Positions 36,489 through 46,500 of a stretch of 52,221 nucleotides of DNA are shown here, in pieces. The position numbers and the translations under genes are program-made. Source of the DNA: Candidatus Zipacnadia bacterium (lineage in GTDB: Bacteria > Armatimonadota > Zipacnadia > Zipacnadales > UBA5352); contig JALGSW010000041.1 of assembly GCA_029821635.1 (NCBI GenBank), positions 1-52,221 on the forward strand, given 5' to 3'. The notes under the pieces are model-generated. The model had not been told where the DNA came from, searched no databases, and was given only the letters and a program-made list of their open reading frames with translations. The stretch's first letter is position 1. Each line of letters opens with the position of its first letter.

Positions 36489-37345
36489 TCCGCGACCAGC
36501 TCCGAGGCCACCTGACGCGCCATCTCCCGCCAGCCCGCGGGCGGCGCCTCGAAGCAGCTCAGAGCCATCTCCCCCGCCAGCGTGAAGCCCTCGCGCCAGC
36601 GGTCCTCCTCGGCGTCCCAGCGCACGTGGAGCTTGTGATAGCGCTCCTGATCCCAGTAGCCCGTGAGCGTCCGCGCCTCGTCCGGATGCGCGAGGTGGCG
36701 GATCGCCACGCCCATGCTCCGCTCGGGGATGTACGTCGCGGTCCACGACCAGTCATCGTGCCACGACAGCTCGTCGCCCGCGCCGAACGTGCCGGTCTGC
36801 TCCTCGCCCTCGGCGGTCGTGGCCATCCACTCGGTGGTCGCGGCGGTCACGCAATACATGAACGGGTAGACCGTCGTCACGATCACGTCCTCAGTCGCGG
36901 TCAGCTCGTGGCGCTCGGTCAGCACGCCTCCCGCGAGCGTCAGCATTCCGTCGAGCCGCAGCTTGTCCAGCATCGACCGCTTCTGCAGCACGAGCCGCTC
37001 GCCCGTGTAGGTGGCGCCGTCGGTGAGTTCGGCGAACTCCCCGTCAACGATCAGACGGACCTCCTCGATGCGCTCGACGCCGCCGGCGGTGTGCGCCGAG
37101 CCGACCCATCCGCCCGCCACGGGTATGCACGCGACCGCCCCACAGGCGCCCGTCGGCGTGATGATCGGCACCCCGCGGTAGACGATCGCCTGGATCGTCC
37201 AACCGCTCGCGCGCTGCAGCTCGACCGACATGCCGCCCGAGCGCAGTGTCACGACCGCGGGTTCGCGCGGATCCTCGGCCACGCACGGGGCGCACGCGAG
37301 CATCACAAGCAGCGCGGCGGCGATCAGCCGGCAACGCTCAGCCAT
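36485..37345 (-). CDS. Secreted protein of unknown function
   Basis: A 286-residue exported protein with leader MAERCRLIAAALLVMLACAP and a predominantly beta structure (VTLRSGGMSVELQRASGWTI, GYWDQERYHKLHVRW). The leader ends in ACAPCVAED, so a lipobox-like Cys is possible but not typical. I do not recognise the fold; it could be a glycan-binding or galactose-mutarotase-like sandwich. It overlaps the preceding gene by 8 bases and the following one by 4, so all three are coupled and probably act in one process. Confidence 0.65.
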   Translation of the reverse strand: MAERCRLIAAALLVMLACAPCVAEDPREPAVVTLRSGGMSVELQRASGWTIQAIVYRGVPIITPTGACGAVACIPVAGGWVGSAHTAGGVERIEEVRLIVDGEFAELTDGATYTGERLVLQKRSMLDKLRLDGMLTLAGGVLTERHELTATEDVIVTTVYPFMYCVTAATTEWMATTAEGEEQTGTFGAGDELSWHDDWSWTATYIPERSMGVAIRHLAHPDEARTLTGYWDQERYHKLHVRWDAEEDRWREGFTLAGEMALSCFEAPPAGWREMARQVASELVAE

Positions 37346-38168
37346 CCTGCTGCGCTCCCTCCGGCCCTATGCTGAACGAGCTCTCCACGCGCAGCGGCAG
37401 CGGCGGGAACGGCCCCAGCGCGGCGCGTCCATCGAAGATCATGTCGGCCTCCGCGGACTTGATCAGGCCGGTCTGCGCGTCCACCACGCGCTTCATGTCC
37501 ACGATCGTCAGAACGCCATTGCTGATCGTCACGTCGCCCGGCTGCAGCGGGTTGGCGGTGGTGAAGTCCGGAAGCGACGAGGTGATGTTCGTGAGCACCG
37601 TGACTTCCGTGTCGCTGACGTTCGTGATGCGCGACTCAGTGCGTAGCTTGATCTCGCCGACCTGCGGGATCTGCTGGGAGCGCTCGATCGTCCAGCTCTC
37701 CCCCACGCCAACCGGCTCGGCGGACATCTCCACGACGGCCGCCATGAGCACCACGAACTCGAGCGGCACGCCGCCGCTGCCGAACAGGTCCATGCCGGCA
37801 GCCTGGTCGGACTCGAGCCCAACGAGCGCCCCTCGTTCGTCCACGTGCATCTGCATCGGAGACGGCGATGCGGCGTCTTGGGCCTCGCCAAGGAGCATCG
37901 CCTCGACCTCCCCGAAGGTGGCGCGCAGCGTGGCGCCGCCCTCCTCGTTGACGCCGGTCAACTCGAGCGTGAGGTCAACAGTGGCCTCGCCCGTGACTGC
38001 CAGCGGCACATCGCGGCCCATCTCCACGGCGTCGATCGACGCGTGGAGCCGGCCGACGCTCTTCGCACCCGCGGCGAAGTCGTACGACACATCAAGCGCC
38101 ACTCCCGCCACTGCCGCACCGGCCGCCGCCATCAACGCCACGATCACCAGCAAAGGAGTGCGTCCCAT
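37338..38168 (-). CDS. Secreted DUF6263-like protein
   Basis: A 276-residue exported protein. Leader MGRTPLLVIVALMAAAGAAV precedes a repeated-strand body that begins VSYDFAAGAKSVGRLHASI and continues VDLTLELTGVNEEGGATLRA. That pattern, and ESWTIERSQQIPQVGEIKL, resemble DUF6263 proteins, in which the domain has no known function. GGAGG ten bases before ATG 38168 sets the start; an open frame to 38297 has no ribosome binding site. It is the first gene of the coupled operon and shares a 153-bp divergent region with the MobA-like gene. Confidence 0.6.
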   Translation of the reverse strand: MGRTPLLVIVALMAAAGAAVAGVALDVSYDFAAGAKSVGRLHASIDAVEMGRDVPLAVTGEATVDLTLELTGVNEEGGATLRATFGEVEAMLLGEAQDAASPSPMQMHVDERGALVGLESDQAAGMDLFGSGGVPLEFVVLMAAVVEMSAEPVGVGESWTIERSQQIPQVGEIKLRTESRITNVSDTEVTVLTNITSSLPDFTTANPLQPGDVTISNGVLTIVDMKRVVDAQTGLIKSAEADMIFDGRAALGPFPPLPLRVESSFSIGPEGAQQDG

Positions 38169-38321
38169 GTCACCGTCGCCTCCATCATCTGTAGCATACG
38201 CTCGTTTCACATAGACTCCCCGCGACCCCGCGGTGTTTCGCGCGACGGTCGGCAGGTTTGTCCGGCCCCCGTTGCGAACTGTGATGCTGACGCGCAAAAC
38301 CCGTCGAGGGGGTCACCAACG

Positions 38322-38843
38322 ATGCTGGGCGCAGTCGTGGTCGTGCATGACGCGGGAGCAGGCAGACCTGAGAGCGTGCAGGGGGCCGTGGCGGCGCTGC
38401 GTGCGCAGTGCTCGCGCGTGCTGGTCGTTGGCGGCGCGGAGGATTCCGCGCGCGCGGCCGGCGCCGACTACCGCTCGCTGCCACGCGAGGCCAGCGAGCT
38501 GCTCGCGCTGATCGCAGCTCTCCGCGAGGCGGGCGGCGCTCACGTCGCGATCCTCGCCGCGGACCTGAGCCACCCCTCTTCCGAACTCGTGCGCTACATG
38601 CAGCACGTGCGCGGCAGCTTCGACGTCGTGGCCCCGGAGCGCCGCGACGGCAGCCTCCAGCCACTGGCGGCGCTCTACCACCCATCGCTGCTGCGCCGCA
38701 CTGAGGGACTGCTCGCCGTCGGAGAGCGCGACCTCGCCCCGCTGCTTCAGCTCGCTTCCGTCCGTCGCGTCACGGCCGAGGAGGTCGCGAAGTTCGGCGA
38801 GCCCGAGGTGCTCCTCGCGCGTGCCGGTCAGAGCTTCATGTAG
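38322..38843 (+). CDS. MobA-like nucleotidyltransferase-fold protein with degenerate nucleotide loop
   Basis: A 173-residue protein with the MobA/GT-A-like layout: AVVVVHDAGAGRPESVQGAV at the N-terminus, HVAILAADLSHPSSELVRYM in the place of the metal-binding LxxDxP segment, and LQPLAALYHPSLLRRTEGLL then LAPLLQLASVRRVTAEEVAK, as in MobA C-termini. The normal N-terminal LAGGxSxRMGxxK loop, which binds GTP, is replaced by VVHDAGAGRPES, so canonical guanylyltransferase activity looks doubtful. GAGGGGG at 38306-38312 sets the ATG at 38322. Its last 16 bases overlap the end of the convergent acetyltransferase gene. Confidence 0.6.
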   Translation: MLGAVVVVHDAGAGRPESVQGAVAALRAQCSRVLVVGGAEDSARAAGADYRSLPREASELLALIAALREAGGAHVAILAADLSHPSSELVRYMQHVRGSFDVVAPERRDGSLQPLAALYHPSLLRRTEGLLAVGERDLAPLLQLASVRRVTAEEVAKFGEPEVLLARAGQSFM

Positions 38844-39316
38844 TACTCAATGTGCGGCCGGATCGCCTCGAAGCCAACCTTCTCATACGCCCGGCGCGCC
38901 GGCGCGTGCGAGGGGTCCAGGCCGGTGTGCACCGTCGCGTAGACCATCCCCGCGTCGCGCATCCGCCGCAGGCACTCCTCGTACTGCGCGCTCCCCACGC
39001 CCTTCCCCTGCGCCTCAGGCGCGACCGCGTTGTTGCCGACCACCCCGACGCCGCTGTCGCGCAGCATCAGCGTGCAGAAGCCCACGACCTCGCCGTCGAT
39101 CTCCGTCACGAAGCCCTCGTCCGGACGCTCGCGGAAGTGCTTCTCCACGCTGTCCGCCTTGCGTTCCAGGGGCGCTGCGGCGTGTTCCCGCGCGAATAGG
39201 TCCTCGCCCATCGCCTCGCGGAAGTGTGCGTAGATCGGCGCCCACGCCTGCTTCGCGATCTCACGGATGCGCTCGATGTCCTCATCGCGCGCAGATCGGA
39301 TGATCGACTCACTCAT
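38828..39316 (-). CDS. GNAT-family N-acetyltransferase
   Basis: A 162-residue GNAT acetyltransferase. SIIRSARDEDIERIREIAKQ is the N-terminal strand-helix, VGVVGNNAVAPEAQGKGVG carries the acetyl-CoA-binding Q/RxxGxG/A motif (QGKGVG), and ARRAYEKVGFEAIRPHIEYY is the typical C-terminal segment. The substrate amine is unknown. I use the ATG at 39316, inside the last codons of the upstream glycosidase-like gene (stop at 39309), which suggests translational coupling; ATG 39337 is an alternative with no better ribosome binding site. Confidence 0.88.
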   Translation of the reverse strand: MSESIIRSARDEDIERIREIAKQAWAPIYAHFREAMGEDLFAREHAAAPLERKADSVEKHFRERPDEGFVTEIDGEVVGFCTLMLRDSGVGVVGNNAVAPEAQGKGVGSAQYEECLRRMRDAGMVYATVHTGLDPSHAPARRAYEKVGFEAIRPHIEYYMKL

Positions 39317-42300
39317 CGAGGCCAACGTCCCTTTCATGCCGCGTCTGAACGTGCACCAGCGCCGTCTGCCCCGGCTCCATCCGCATGCGCAGCACGACCC
39401 CGACCTGCGGCACGCGGCGGCCCGTCATCAGATCGACCGCCAGCAGCCACTCCCCGATGTCCTGCGCTCTGCGGTCGGTGAGGCGCAGCTCAACCACCGG
39501 ATCGCCGCCGCCGCGGTTCGCCACGATTGCCAGCACCTCGCCGTCGCGCGACCACGTGGACACCAGCACGTCGCTCGGCTGCGCGGTCACCACCGGCCGC
39601 TCAGTCCACCACGGCTCCCACCGCACGCCCGCAACGTCGAACGCCGCCTGCGCGTCACGCGCGATCGCCACGGGCTCCAGGCCCGCGCTCGCCGCATCCG
39701 GCCGCAGTTGCGCATCGTAGAGCAGCGCCAGCCCCAGCGCCTCCGCCAGCGCCGAGCACTCCTCCGGCGCCGCCAGCGCGACCTCCGCCGCCGGGCCCAT
39801 CGCGCTCGTGCCGCCACGCGCCACGAGCTCATCGATGCTCAGCGGCTCGCCCTCGGGGCCGATGCCGTCAATCACCAGCGCATCGGCGAACGCCGCCACC
39901 GGCGTCGGTGCGCCCTCGGGCAGCTCCACCGTCAGCAGGCCATCCGGGTTGGCGTCGCGCACTACCGTGCGCAACCGCATCATCAGCGCCCGCGCGCCCA
40001 GCGCGTCACAACCGGGCCCGCCAGTGCCGCCGCGCAGGTGGATGCCGTCGAGCGCGTAGTGCGCCATCGCGTAGGCGGCCGCCTCGACCGCGTAGCCCGC
40101 CCACGGGCCATCCGGGCAGGGCCGCGCATCCGCGGGATCGGCCGCCGCGTCGGCGACCACCTCGTCGCGGAAGGCCTCCCAGATCGGATCGCGCGTCAGG
40201 TCATCATCGAGTACCAGCATCAGCCGCAGGCCCGCCTCGTGGCAGGCATTCGCGAACTCCGCCAGCGTCGCGTCCGCCGCCTCGCCGAGGCCCTCCGGCC
40301 GCGCCCGGAAGCGCTCGTCGTCGAGCACCACGGTCCGCACGTTCTGCCCCGCAAGCGCGCTCAGCGCCGCGGCGTCGCAGGCCCCGTCGATCAGCGGCAG
40401 CTCGCGCAACGTCGCAGTGCGCCACTCGCGCCGGTCCTCGGACAGCGGTCGCGCCGGCGTCGCCTGCAGCGCGAAGCTCGCCTCGAAGGGCTGCCCCGGC
40501 TCCAGCTCAGTGTCCAGCATCGTCAGCATGAGGGTCGCGCGCTCGCGGCCAAGCTCGATCCGTATCGCCGTGGACGGGTCGTCGAGCAGCCACGCGGCAT
40601 CCGACGAGCACAGCCACGCCAGCCCTCGGTCGCGACCGGTCAGCCACACCATCGGCGCGAAGCCGCGTGTCCACCCGCCGGCGGGAGTGGCCGTCGCGAG
40701 CAGGCCCTCGGCGGTACCGTCGGCGACCTGCGCGTGCGTCGCGAACTCCCTCGTAACCGGGATCTCCAACTGCACCTGCGTCAGCGGCTGCGAGCCGCGC
40801 GGATCGATCTTCACGTCGAAGCGCAGCAGCCCGTCGTAGTCGCAGCTCGTGCGCACCCGCGCCTCGGCGAGCGATGACTCGGTGCTGATCGTCGCGACCG
40901 CGTGCGTCTCGGTGCTCTCCAGCCACCGCAGCGTTGCCGGCTCCCACTCGCGCATTGCGGTTCCGACGCGAGCCCGAAGCTTCATCGGTCCGGCGAGCAG
41001 CTCCCGGCGCCCGGACGTGATGCTCACCGGTAGCGGCCGGTCGCCGAAGTCGTACGCGCGATCCCAGCAGCGGATACGCGTCCCGGCGGCCTCGACCGGC
41101 GTCCACGGCGCCATCAGCAGCCCGTGCTTGCCGCGCGCGCTGCCCGCCCACTCCGGCCGCGGCGGCAGGACCACGCTCAGCGTCTCCGTCGCCTGCTCGG
41201 CCCCGGCGGCGACGGCGCTGACGCTGACCGCCAGCTCGCCAGCCGCGCACTCCGTGACGTCGAGGGTGGTCGTCGCGACGCGATCGGCGCCCGGCGCCAC
41301 CTCAAGCGCCGTCGCACCCAGAGCGCTGATGAGGTACGCTTCGGGCGCGGCGATCAGTCCGCTGCCGTCGATCGTGAGCTCAATCTCACGGGCCGCCAGC
41401 AGGCGCTTGCGCATGGTCACGGTCAGCGGGGGGATGCGTTCGAGAGGCAGCTCACGCTGCAGGACAAGCTCACCGTCAGGCCCCGTACCCGCCAGCCTCA
41501 GGCGGAACGTGCCGGGGTGCGGCAGGGACACCGTCAGGGGCTCGGCGGCCGTCGCGTCGCACGTCTGCACTTCGGTCTCACCGTCGAAGAGCGTGGCGCG
41601 GAGGCTGGCCGGACCGGAGAACACCGGCTGCACGGTCGCATGGTCGCCGGCGAGGTCGATGCCCGTCAGCATGACCGGGGAGCCCGTGGCCGCGAGGCGC
41701 AGGAAGCCGAGGGCCTCGGGGCCCTCGGGGTTAAGCGCTGCCCACGCGGCGACCGGGCCGCCGGCCTCGGCGTCATTCACAACGAAGTTGGCCAGGAGCG
41801 TGCCGCCGGGCTGCGCGTCCACCGCGGCGAACGGGATGCGCATCTCCACCCGCCAGCCGCCGGGTGAGCGCAGCGCCAGCGCGCGCCACGGCACGTCCCA
41901 CGAGGCGTCGCCATCGCACGAGTCATAGAGCGTCCCGCCCGCCGTCACCGCGAAGCGGTAGAGCGGCGCGCCCTCGGAGGCCTGCAGGCGCACCTCCACG
42001 GCGTCGTCGTGGAGGAAGTCGGCGTCGCGGTAGTGGCGCATGAAGGTCGGCTCGGCGTTGATTTCCCACAGCACCAGCAGCCCGTCGGCATCCCAGCCGA
42101 GGCGCGCGTTGACCGGCAGGTTCGCGGGCAGGCCATCCGCCCCGACGAACATCCCCAGCGCCGTCGCGCTCCCCCACTCCGCCTCGCCGATGCGCCCGTC
42201 GGCCTTGACCGCCTCAAGCTCGCCGATCTGCAACAGCGGCGGCCGCATCTCGCTCGCACACGCCACCGAGATCGCCATCAGGCCCACCAGAACCGCCGCC

Positions 42301-42332
42301 GCGCGCAGTCGTATGGTGCGGGCTTCGTTCAT
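39309..42332 (-). CDS. Secreted CBM9 / DUF6067-like protein, possibly catalytically inactive
   Basis: A 1007-residue protein with leader MNEARTIRLRAAAVLVGLMA, a CBM9-like domain at about 35-220 (GRIGEAEWGSATALG, LHDDAVEVRLQASEG) and a DUF6067-like module in the C-terminal two thirds. The match to the 30511 gene is clear at TRIRCWDRAYDFGDRPLPVS and FEASFALQATPARPLSEDR. At the position where that protein has YTDCDS this one reads IHLRGGTGG, so the acidic pair is missing; this suggests a binding or scaffold role. The ORF begins with TTG at 42353, but GGAGGG lies about twelve bases before ATG 42332, which I prefer. It overlaps the acetyltransferase by 8 bases and follows a terminator. Confidence 0.75.
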   Translation of the reverse strand: MNEARTIRLRAAAVLVGLMAISVACASEMRPPLLQIGELEAVKADGRIGEAEWGSATALGMFVGADGLPANLPVNARLGWDADGLLVLWEINAEPTFMRHYRDADFLHDDAVEVRLQASEGAPLYRFAVTAGGTLYDSCDGDASWDVPWRALALRSPGGWRVEMRIPFAAVDAQPGGTLLANFVVNDAEAGGPVAAWAALNPEGPEALGFLRLAATGSPVMLTGIDLAGDHATVQPVFSGPASLRATLFDGETEVQTCDATAAEPLTVSLPHPGTFRLRLAGTGPDGELVLQRELPLERIPPLTVTMRKRLLAAREIELTIDGSGLIAAPEAYLISALGATALEVAPGADRVATTTLDVTECAAGELAVSVSAVAAGAEQATETLSVVLPPRPEWAGSARGKHGLLMAPWTPVEAAGTRIRCWDRAYDFGDRPLPVSITSGRRELLAGPMKLRARVGTAMREWEPATLRWLESTETHAVATISTESSLAEARVRTSCDYDGLLRFDVKIDPRGSQPLTQVQLEIPVTREFATHAQVADGTAEGLLATATPAGGWTRGFAPMVWLTGRDRGLAWLCSSDAAWLLDDPSTAIRIELGRERATLMLTMLDTELEPGQPFEASFALQATPARPLSEDRREWRTATLRELPLIDGACDAAALSALAGQNVRTVVLDDERFRARPEGLGEAADATLAEFANACHEAGLRLMLVLDDDLTRDPIWEAFRDEVVADAAADPADARPCPDGPWAGYAVEAAAYAMAHYALDGIHLRGGTGGPGCDALGARALMMRLRTVVRDANPDGLLTVELPEGAPTPVAAFADALVIDGIGPEGEPLSIDELVARGGTSAMGPAAEVALAAPEECSALAEALGLALLYDAQLRPDAASAGLEPVAIARDAQAAFDVAGVRWEPWWTERPVVTAQPSDVLVSTWSRDGEVLAIVANRGGGDPVVELRLTDRRAQDIGEWLLAVDLMTGRRVPQVGVVLRMRMEPGQTALVHVQTRHERDVGLDE

Positions 42333-42370
42333 TGCCGCCGACGCTCCCTCCAAACCAGCCTCACACTGAA

Positions 42371-42397
42371 AGGGGAACCGGAGTCTCCGGTTCCCCT
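42371..42397 (-). terminator. Intrinsic terminator after the lipoprotein gene
   Basis: AGGGGAACCGGA (42371-42382) and TCCGGTTCCCCT (42386-42397) form a perfect 12-bp stem with a 3-base loop. On the minus strand the hairpin is followed by TTTC. It lies between the lipoprotein gene and the DUF6067-like gene and probably ends the protease-lipoprotein transcript. Confidence 0.7.
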
Positions 42398-42462
42398 GGC
42401 GCGCAGATGCGCTGTATCAGCGAGTGCTGTCAACCGCCTCGCCGCTGGCCCCCCCGCTCCGG

Positions 42463-43515
42463 TCAGATCCCCGGCAGAGCGGGCGGCGGGTCGATGCCCT
42501 GCACCACGAACTCGACGAACTCCGACTGGCTCGTCATCCCGCTGAGGTCGCGAACCAGCAGGCTCACCGAGTAGACCTCCTCCGCCTGCAAGCCCTCGGG
42601 CGTGGGCGTGTTGTCGTTGGGCGGAACGAGGTAGTTGACCCCGAAGCTCGCGTCGATGTAGCAGTTCGGCTGGCCCGCACATGCGATGGCGCTACCAGGG
42701 TTGGTGACCGCCATCGCGACCTCAATCGGCTCTCCGCCCGCGGGCAGGATCTGCACCGTCACGTCCTGCACCCGCATCCCGTCGCCGTCCTTGACGGCCG
42801 CGGAGATGAACACCTGACCGCCGCTCGCCGGCAGCGTCTGCGGATTCACGCGGAAGCTCGCGATCTGCGGCGCCCGCGGCGCGACAACGACCACCGTTGC
42901 CGTGCGCTCCGCGTTCCCGGCGAACGCATTCACCTGGCCAGAACCGACCGTCTGCGCGGTGAAGATGCCTGCCGGGGTGATCTGCCCGATGCCGCCCCCG
43001 ACGACCCAGGTGGGCTCGATGCCCTCATACGCCTGGTTGTCAGGGCCGACCACCTGCACCCGGTAGGCGAGGCGACCGTTGAGGTCCAGCGTGGCGTTGA
43101 TCGGATCGAGGAGGATCTGCTCGGGCTGGGCGAGCGCCAGCGGCAGCACCGCGAAGCTCACCGTTGTCGCCTGATTGTCGGTGAGCGGCACACGCGCCGT
43201 CGCGGTGCCGTACTCCTCCGACTGAGGCGTCGTCACCAGCACCGTGAAGGTGCCGCTGGGAAGCCCGGCGATCGTGAAGTTACCTGCTCCGTCGCTGTTC
43301 GCGCTCCGTCCGGTTCCCTGCACCGTGACGACCGCGTTGGCGATGACCGTCGCGACGTTGTCCGCCCCGACGACTTTGCCGGTCAGGGCGGCGGTACCGC
43401 CGGCCGGGCCGGGAATCACGCCGCCCCCGTCATTGCCACCACCACAGCCCGCCGTGATTATTGCCACTGCGACGATCAGGCCTGTTAGCCAGCCCAGTGC
43501 TCTGGTGCGATGCAT
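42463..43515 (-). CDS. Lipoprotein with carboxypeptidase-regulatory-like and Ig-like domains
   Basis: A 350-residue lipoprotein. MHRTRALGWLTGLIVAVAI leads to the lipobox ITAGC, so Cys24 would carry the lipid. Residues 40-125 look like a carboxypeptidase-regulatory-like beta-domain (LTGKVVGADNVATVIANAVV, DGAGNFTIAGLPSGTFTVLV). Residues 130-210 resemble a bacterial Ig-like (BIG2-type) domain (AGIFTAQTVGSGQVNAFAG), and the rest, to 350, is a further sandwich. No enzyme motif is visible. GGAGGGGG about eleven bases upstream supports ATG 43515. It lies 55 bases after the second subtilase gene, so co-transcription and a role as its surface partner are likely. Confidence 0.8.
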   Translation of the reverse strand: MHRTRALGWLTGLIVAVAIITAGCGGGNDGGGVIPGPAGGTAALTGKVVGADNVATVIANAVVTVQGTGRSANSDGAGNFTIAGLPSGTFTVLVTTPQSEEYGTATARVPLTDNQATTVSFAVLPLALAQPEQILLDPINATLDLNGRLAYRVQVVGPDNQAYEGIEPTWVVGGGIGQITPAGIFTAQTVGSGQVNAFAGNAERTATVVVVAPRAPQIASFRVNPQTLPASGGQVFISAAVKDGDGMRVQDVTVQILPAGGEPIEVAMAVTNPGSAIACAGQPNCYIDASFGVNYLVPPNDNTPTPEGLQAEEVYSVSLLVRDLSGMTSQSEFVEFVVQGIDPPPALPGI

Positions 43516-43570
43516 GGTCTGCTAAGCCCCCTCCACGGGGTTTGTGTGATGTGCTCTGGTGAACCCGGCG

Positions 43571-46500
43571 TCAGCGTCGGATCGCCAGAGTGCGCACCGC
43601 CTGAGTGCGGCTCCCGTCGTCCGTCACGGCTTCAACCTGCATAAGGTAGGTCCCGTTCGGCACCGCCAAACCGGCGTCCGAGCGACCGTCCCAGACCACC
43701 TGCGATGTCCCCGCCGGCATCTGTGTGCCCTGCTGCAGCACACGAACCGTCCGGCCGGCTATGTTGAGCAGCCGCACCGTACACGCGGCGGGCGCTGAGA
43801 GCGTGAAGCTCATCTCCGCCCCACCTGCACGCGAAGCGACCGCGCTCAGACTAGAGAGTGTAAGCGGTCCGCCGGTCCGAGTCAACCTCAAGCTCATCGG
43901 ACGCTGAGTCTCGGCCGCGCCAAGTGTCGTCGCGTACCGCCCGCCGCGGCGGATGTCCACCGCCGATCGGGTCGCCCCGTCCTGCAGCGTGACCGCCCAG
44001 CCGCTCGGTATCTCCTGCGGCGTCGGGCACCACACCTCGATCCGGCTCCCCGGCCGGCCCTCGATCACGAGGTCCCACTCCAGCTCCCGCGCCTCCACAG
44101 CGCTGAACCGCCCGGCCACGCGGCGTCCGGCCGTGTCCACGAAGGACAGATCCACGCCGCTCGCCGTCGGCGGCGGGCTCTGCAGCGGCGCCATCTCCGC
44201 GAGCGTGCCGGAGACGCCGAAGAAGTTGTCCCCGTCCACGCCCTCATCCCCGCGCACACTCAGCCGCGTGAACCAGCCGTCCGACTCCGTCGCCCCCGCC
44301 TCGGCGGCCTGCATCGCGCCCTCGGCCGCCGCCGTCACCACACCGGGCCTCGGCAGCGTCAACGCACAACTCTTCTCCACCCGCACCCAGACTCCTTCCC
44401 ACGCATCAATTTCCGCATCACCGATGCCGAGGAATGGCGCGACCAGGTTGTATCCGTTCGTCTGCGGGTCATACGTCCACAGCACCTGGCGCATCACGTT
44501 CGCCGCGTCGGCGCTGGGAAGGTCCATCGTCGTCCCCTGATACTGCACGGTCGCCCACGCCATGTTCATCGCGCCGAAGTAGGGGTTGCCCACCTGCTGC
44601 CAGCCCGGAGCGAGGTCTACGCTTACGCTCCCCGAGGGCGCCATGTTGCCCGCCGGCTCGAAGGTCACCGCCTGGTTGAGCTTCAGCCAGTAGCCGTAGC
44701 CGAGCCTCAGCGGCAGGCTGCCCGCGCCGCTGTAGACGACGTAGTCGTTCGCGGCCGGGGACCAGCGTGCCAGCTTCACCTGCGCCCGCGGGATGTCAAG
44801 CAGCGTCGCAGGGTCGAGGTCCGCGGGCTCCAGCGGCGAGCCGAACAGGTACATGCCCGCCGGCAGCGTCATCGCGCCGTTGGCGAAGGACTGCACCGGC
44901 CCGACCGGGGTGACGTCGGTCACGCGGTTGCCGAACGTGTCAAAGGCCGTCACCGCGAACCAGTAGTCCACGCCGTCGATGGCGGTGTTGTCCACGTACT
45001 GCGTCGCGCCGCCGGTTGAGACCTGCGCCAGCGGCTGCATTGCCGCCACGGAAGTGAAGTTCGTCTGCGCGCGGTAGATCGCGAAGTAGGCGAAGTCCGC
45101 GGGGGCCGTGTATGCGTCCCAGCCCACGTTGATCGCGCCGCCATCGTCGGTCGGCCGATCCTCGGCGTAGACGCCTATCGGCTTCGCCGGAGCGCCGTCG
45201 TTCGCGGGGACGGCCGGGCCGGCGGTCTCCGAGTCGGACGTCAGCGTCCCGTCGGTGGTCCGCACGATGTAGTAGTAGCTCGCGCCGTCGGTGACGTTCG
45301 TATTGACGTACTGCGTGGTCCCGGCGGGCACGCGCGCGATCTCGGCGAACGCCCCGGCCGCGCCCTGCCTGCGCAGGATGATGTACTGCGTCACGTTGCC
45401 GGCGCCGGCTCCGTCGTCGAGAGAGAGCTGCCAGTCTACGGTCACGCTGCCGCCCTCGTCATCGGGCGTGTCGGCGGCTAACACATCGCGCGCGGGCCGA
45501 GGCGGCAGCTCCACGCCCAGCGCCCGGGCGCAGTTGATCCGCCCGGCTCCTAGCTTGCCCGCGAAGCCCGGGTTCAGCGCGTCGATGTCGTCGCAGCCGA
45601 GCTTGATGGCCTGGATGACCTGCTCCGGCGACATCCCCGGATTGCGCGAGAGAACCAGCGCGGCCAGCCCGGACACGACCGGCACGCTGAACGAGGTACC
45701 AGAGTTCGTATCGTAGTAGCTCGAGAAGTCCGGGAAGCCCGGCGCGTAGAAGCCTGGCCCGTACATCCCCTCGCCCGGCGCCACGCAGTCCACGTATGTG
45801 CCGGCGGTGGAGCCGTCGAAGTTGCTGAACGAGGCGCGCAGGTCGTTTGCGTCCGTCGAGCCGACGCCGAGGACGTGGTTGTCCACGCCGATGTTGGTTC
45901 CGTCATTACACACCGGCGACTCCCAGCTCGACTGGGTGTCCCGCAGCTCGTGGCCTCCGTTGCCCGCCGCACTTGCCACCACGATGCCCTGGTTGTAGGC
46001 GTTGGTGATCGGCGCGGTAAACGAGGCGTAGTAGCTGCCACCGATGCTCAGGTTGATGACATCGGCGCCCATCTCGATCGCGTAGTCGATGCCCTCGATG
46101 ACCTGCGAAACGCTCGCACCACCGTCATCAGGGAAGACCTGGACCGGGAGGATCGTCGCGCCCCAGCAGACACCGACCGTGCCGAAGCCATCATTGCCCG
46201 CCGCCGCCGCGAGGCCGGCCGTGAGCGTGCCGTGGCTCACCTGCTCATCCGGCGTCCCGTCGCTGTTGTTGTCAACGCCGTCGGGCGTGGGGTTCGCGTC
46301 GTTGGTGTCGTTGACGAAATCCCACCCGTGCACATCGTCGACGAAGCCGTTGAGGTCATCGTCGATGCCGTTGCCCGGCACCTCGCCGGGGTTGGTGAAG
46401 ATCCTCCCGACGAGATCGGGGTGGTCGAGGTCGGTGCCGGTGTCCACGATCGCGATCACGACGTTCGGTGAGCCGGTTGTCAGGTCCCACGCCTCGGGGG

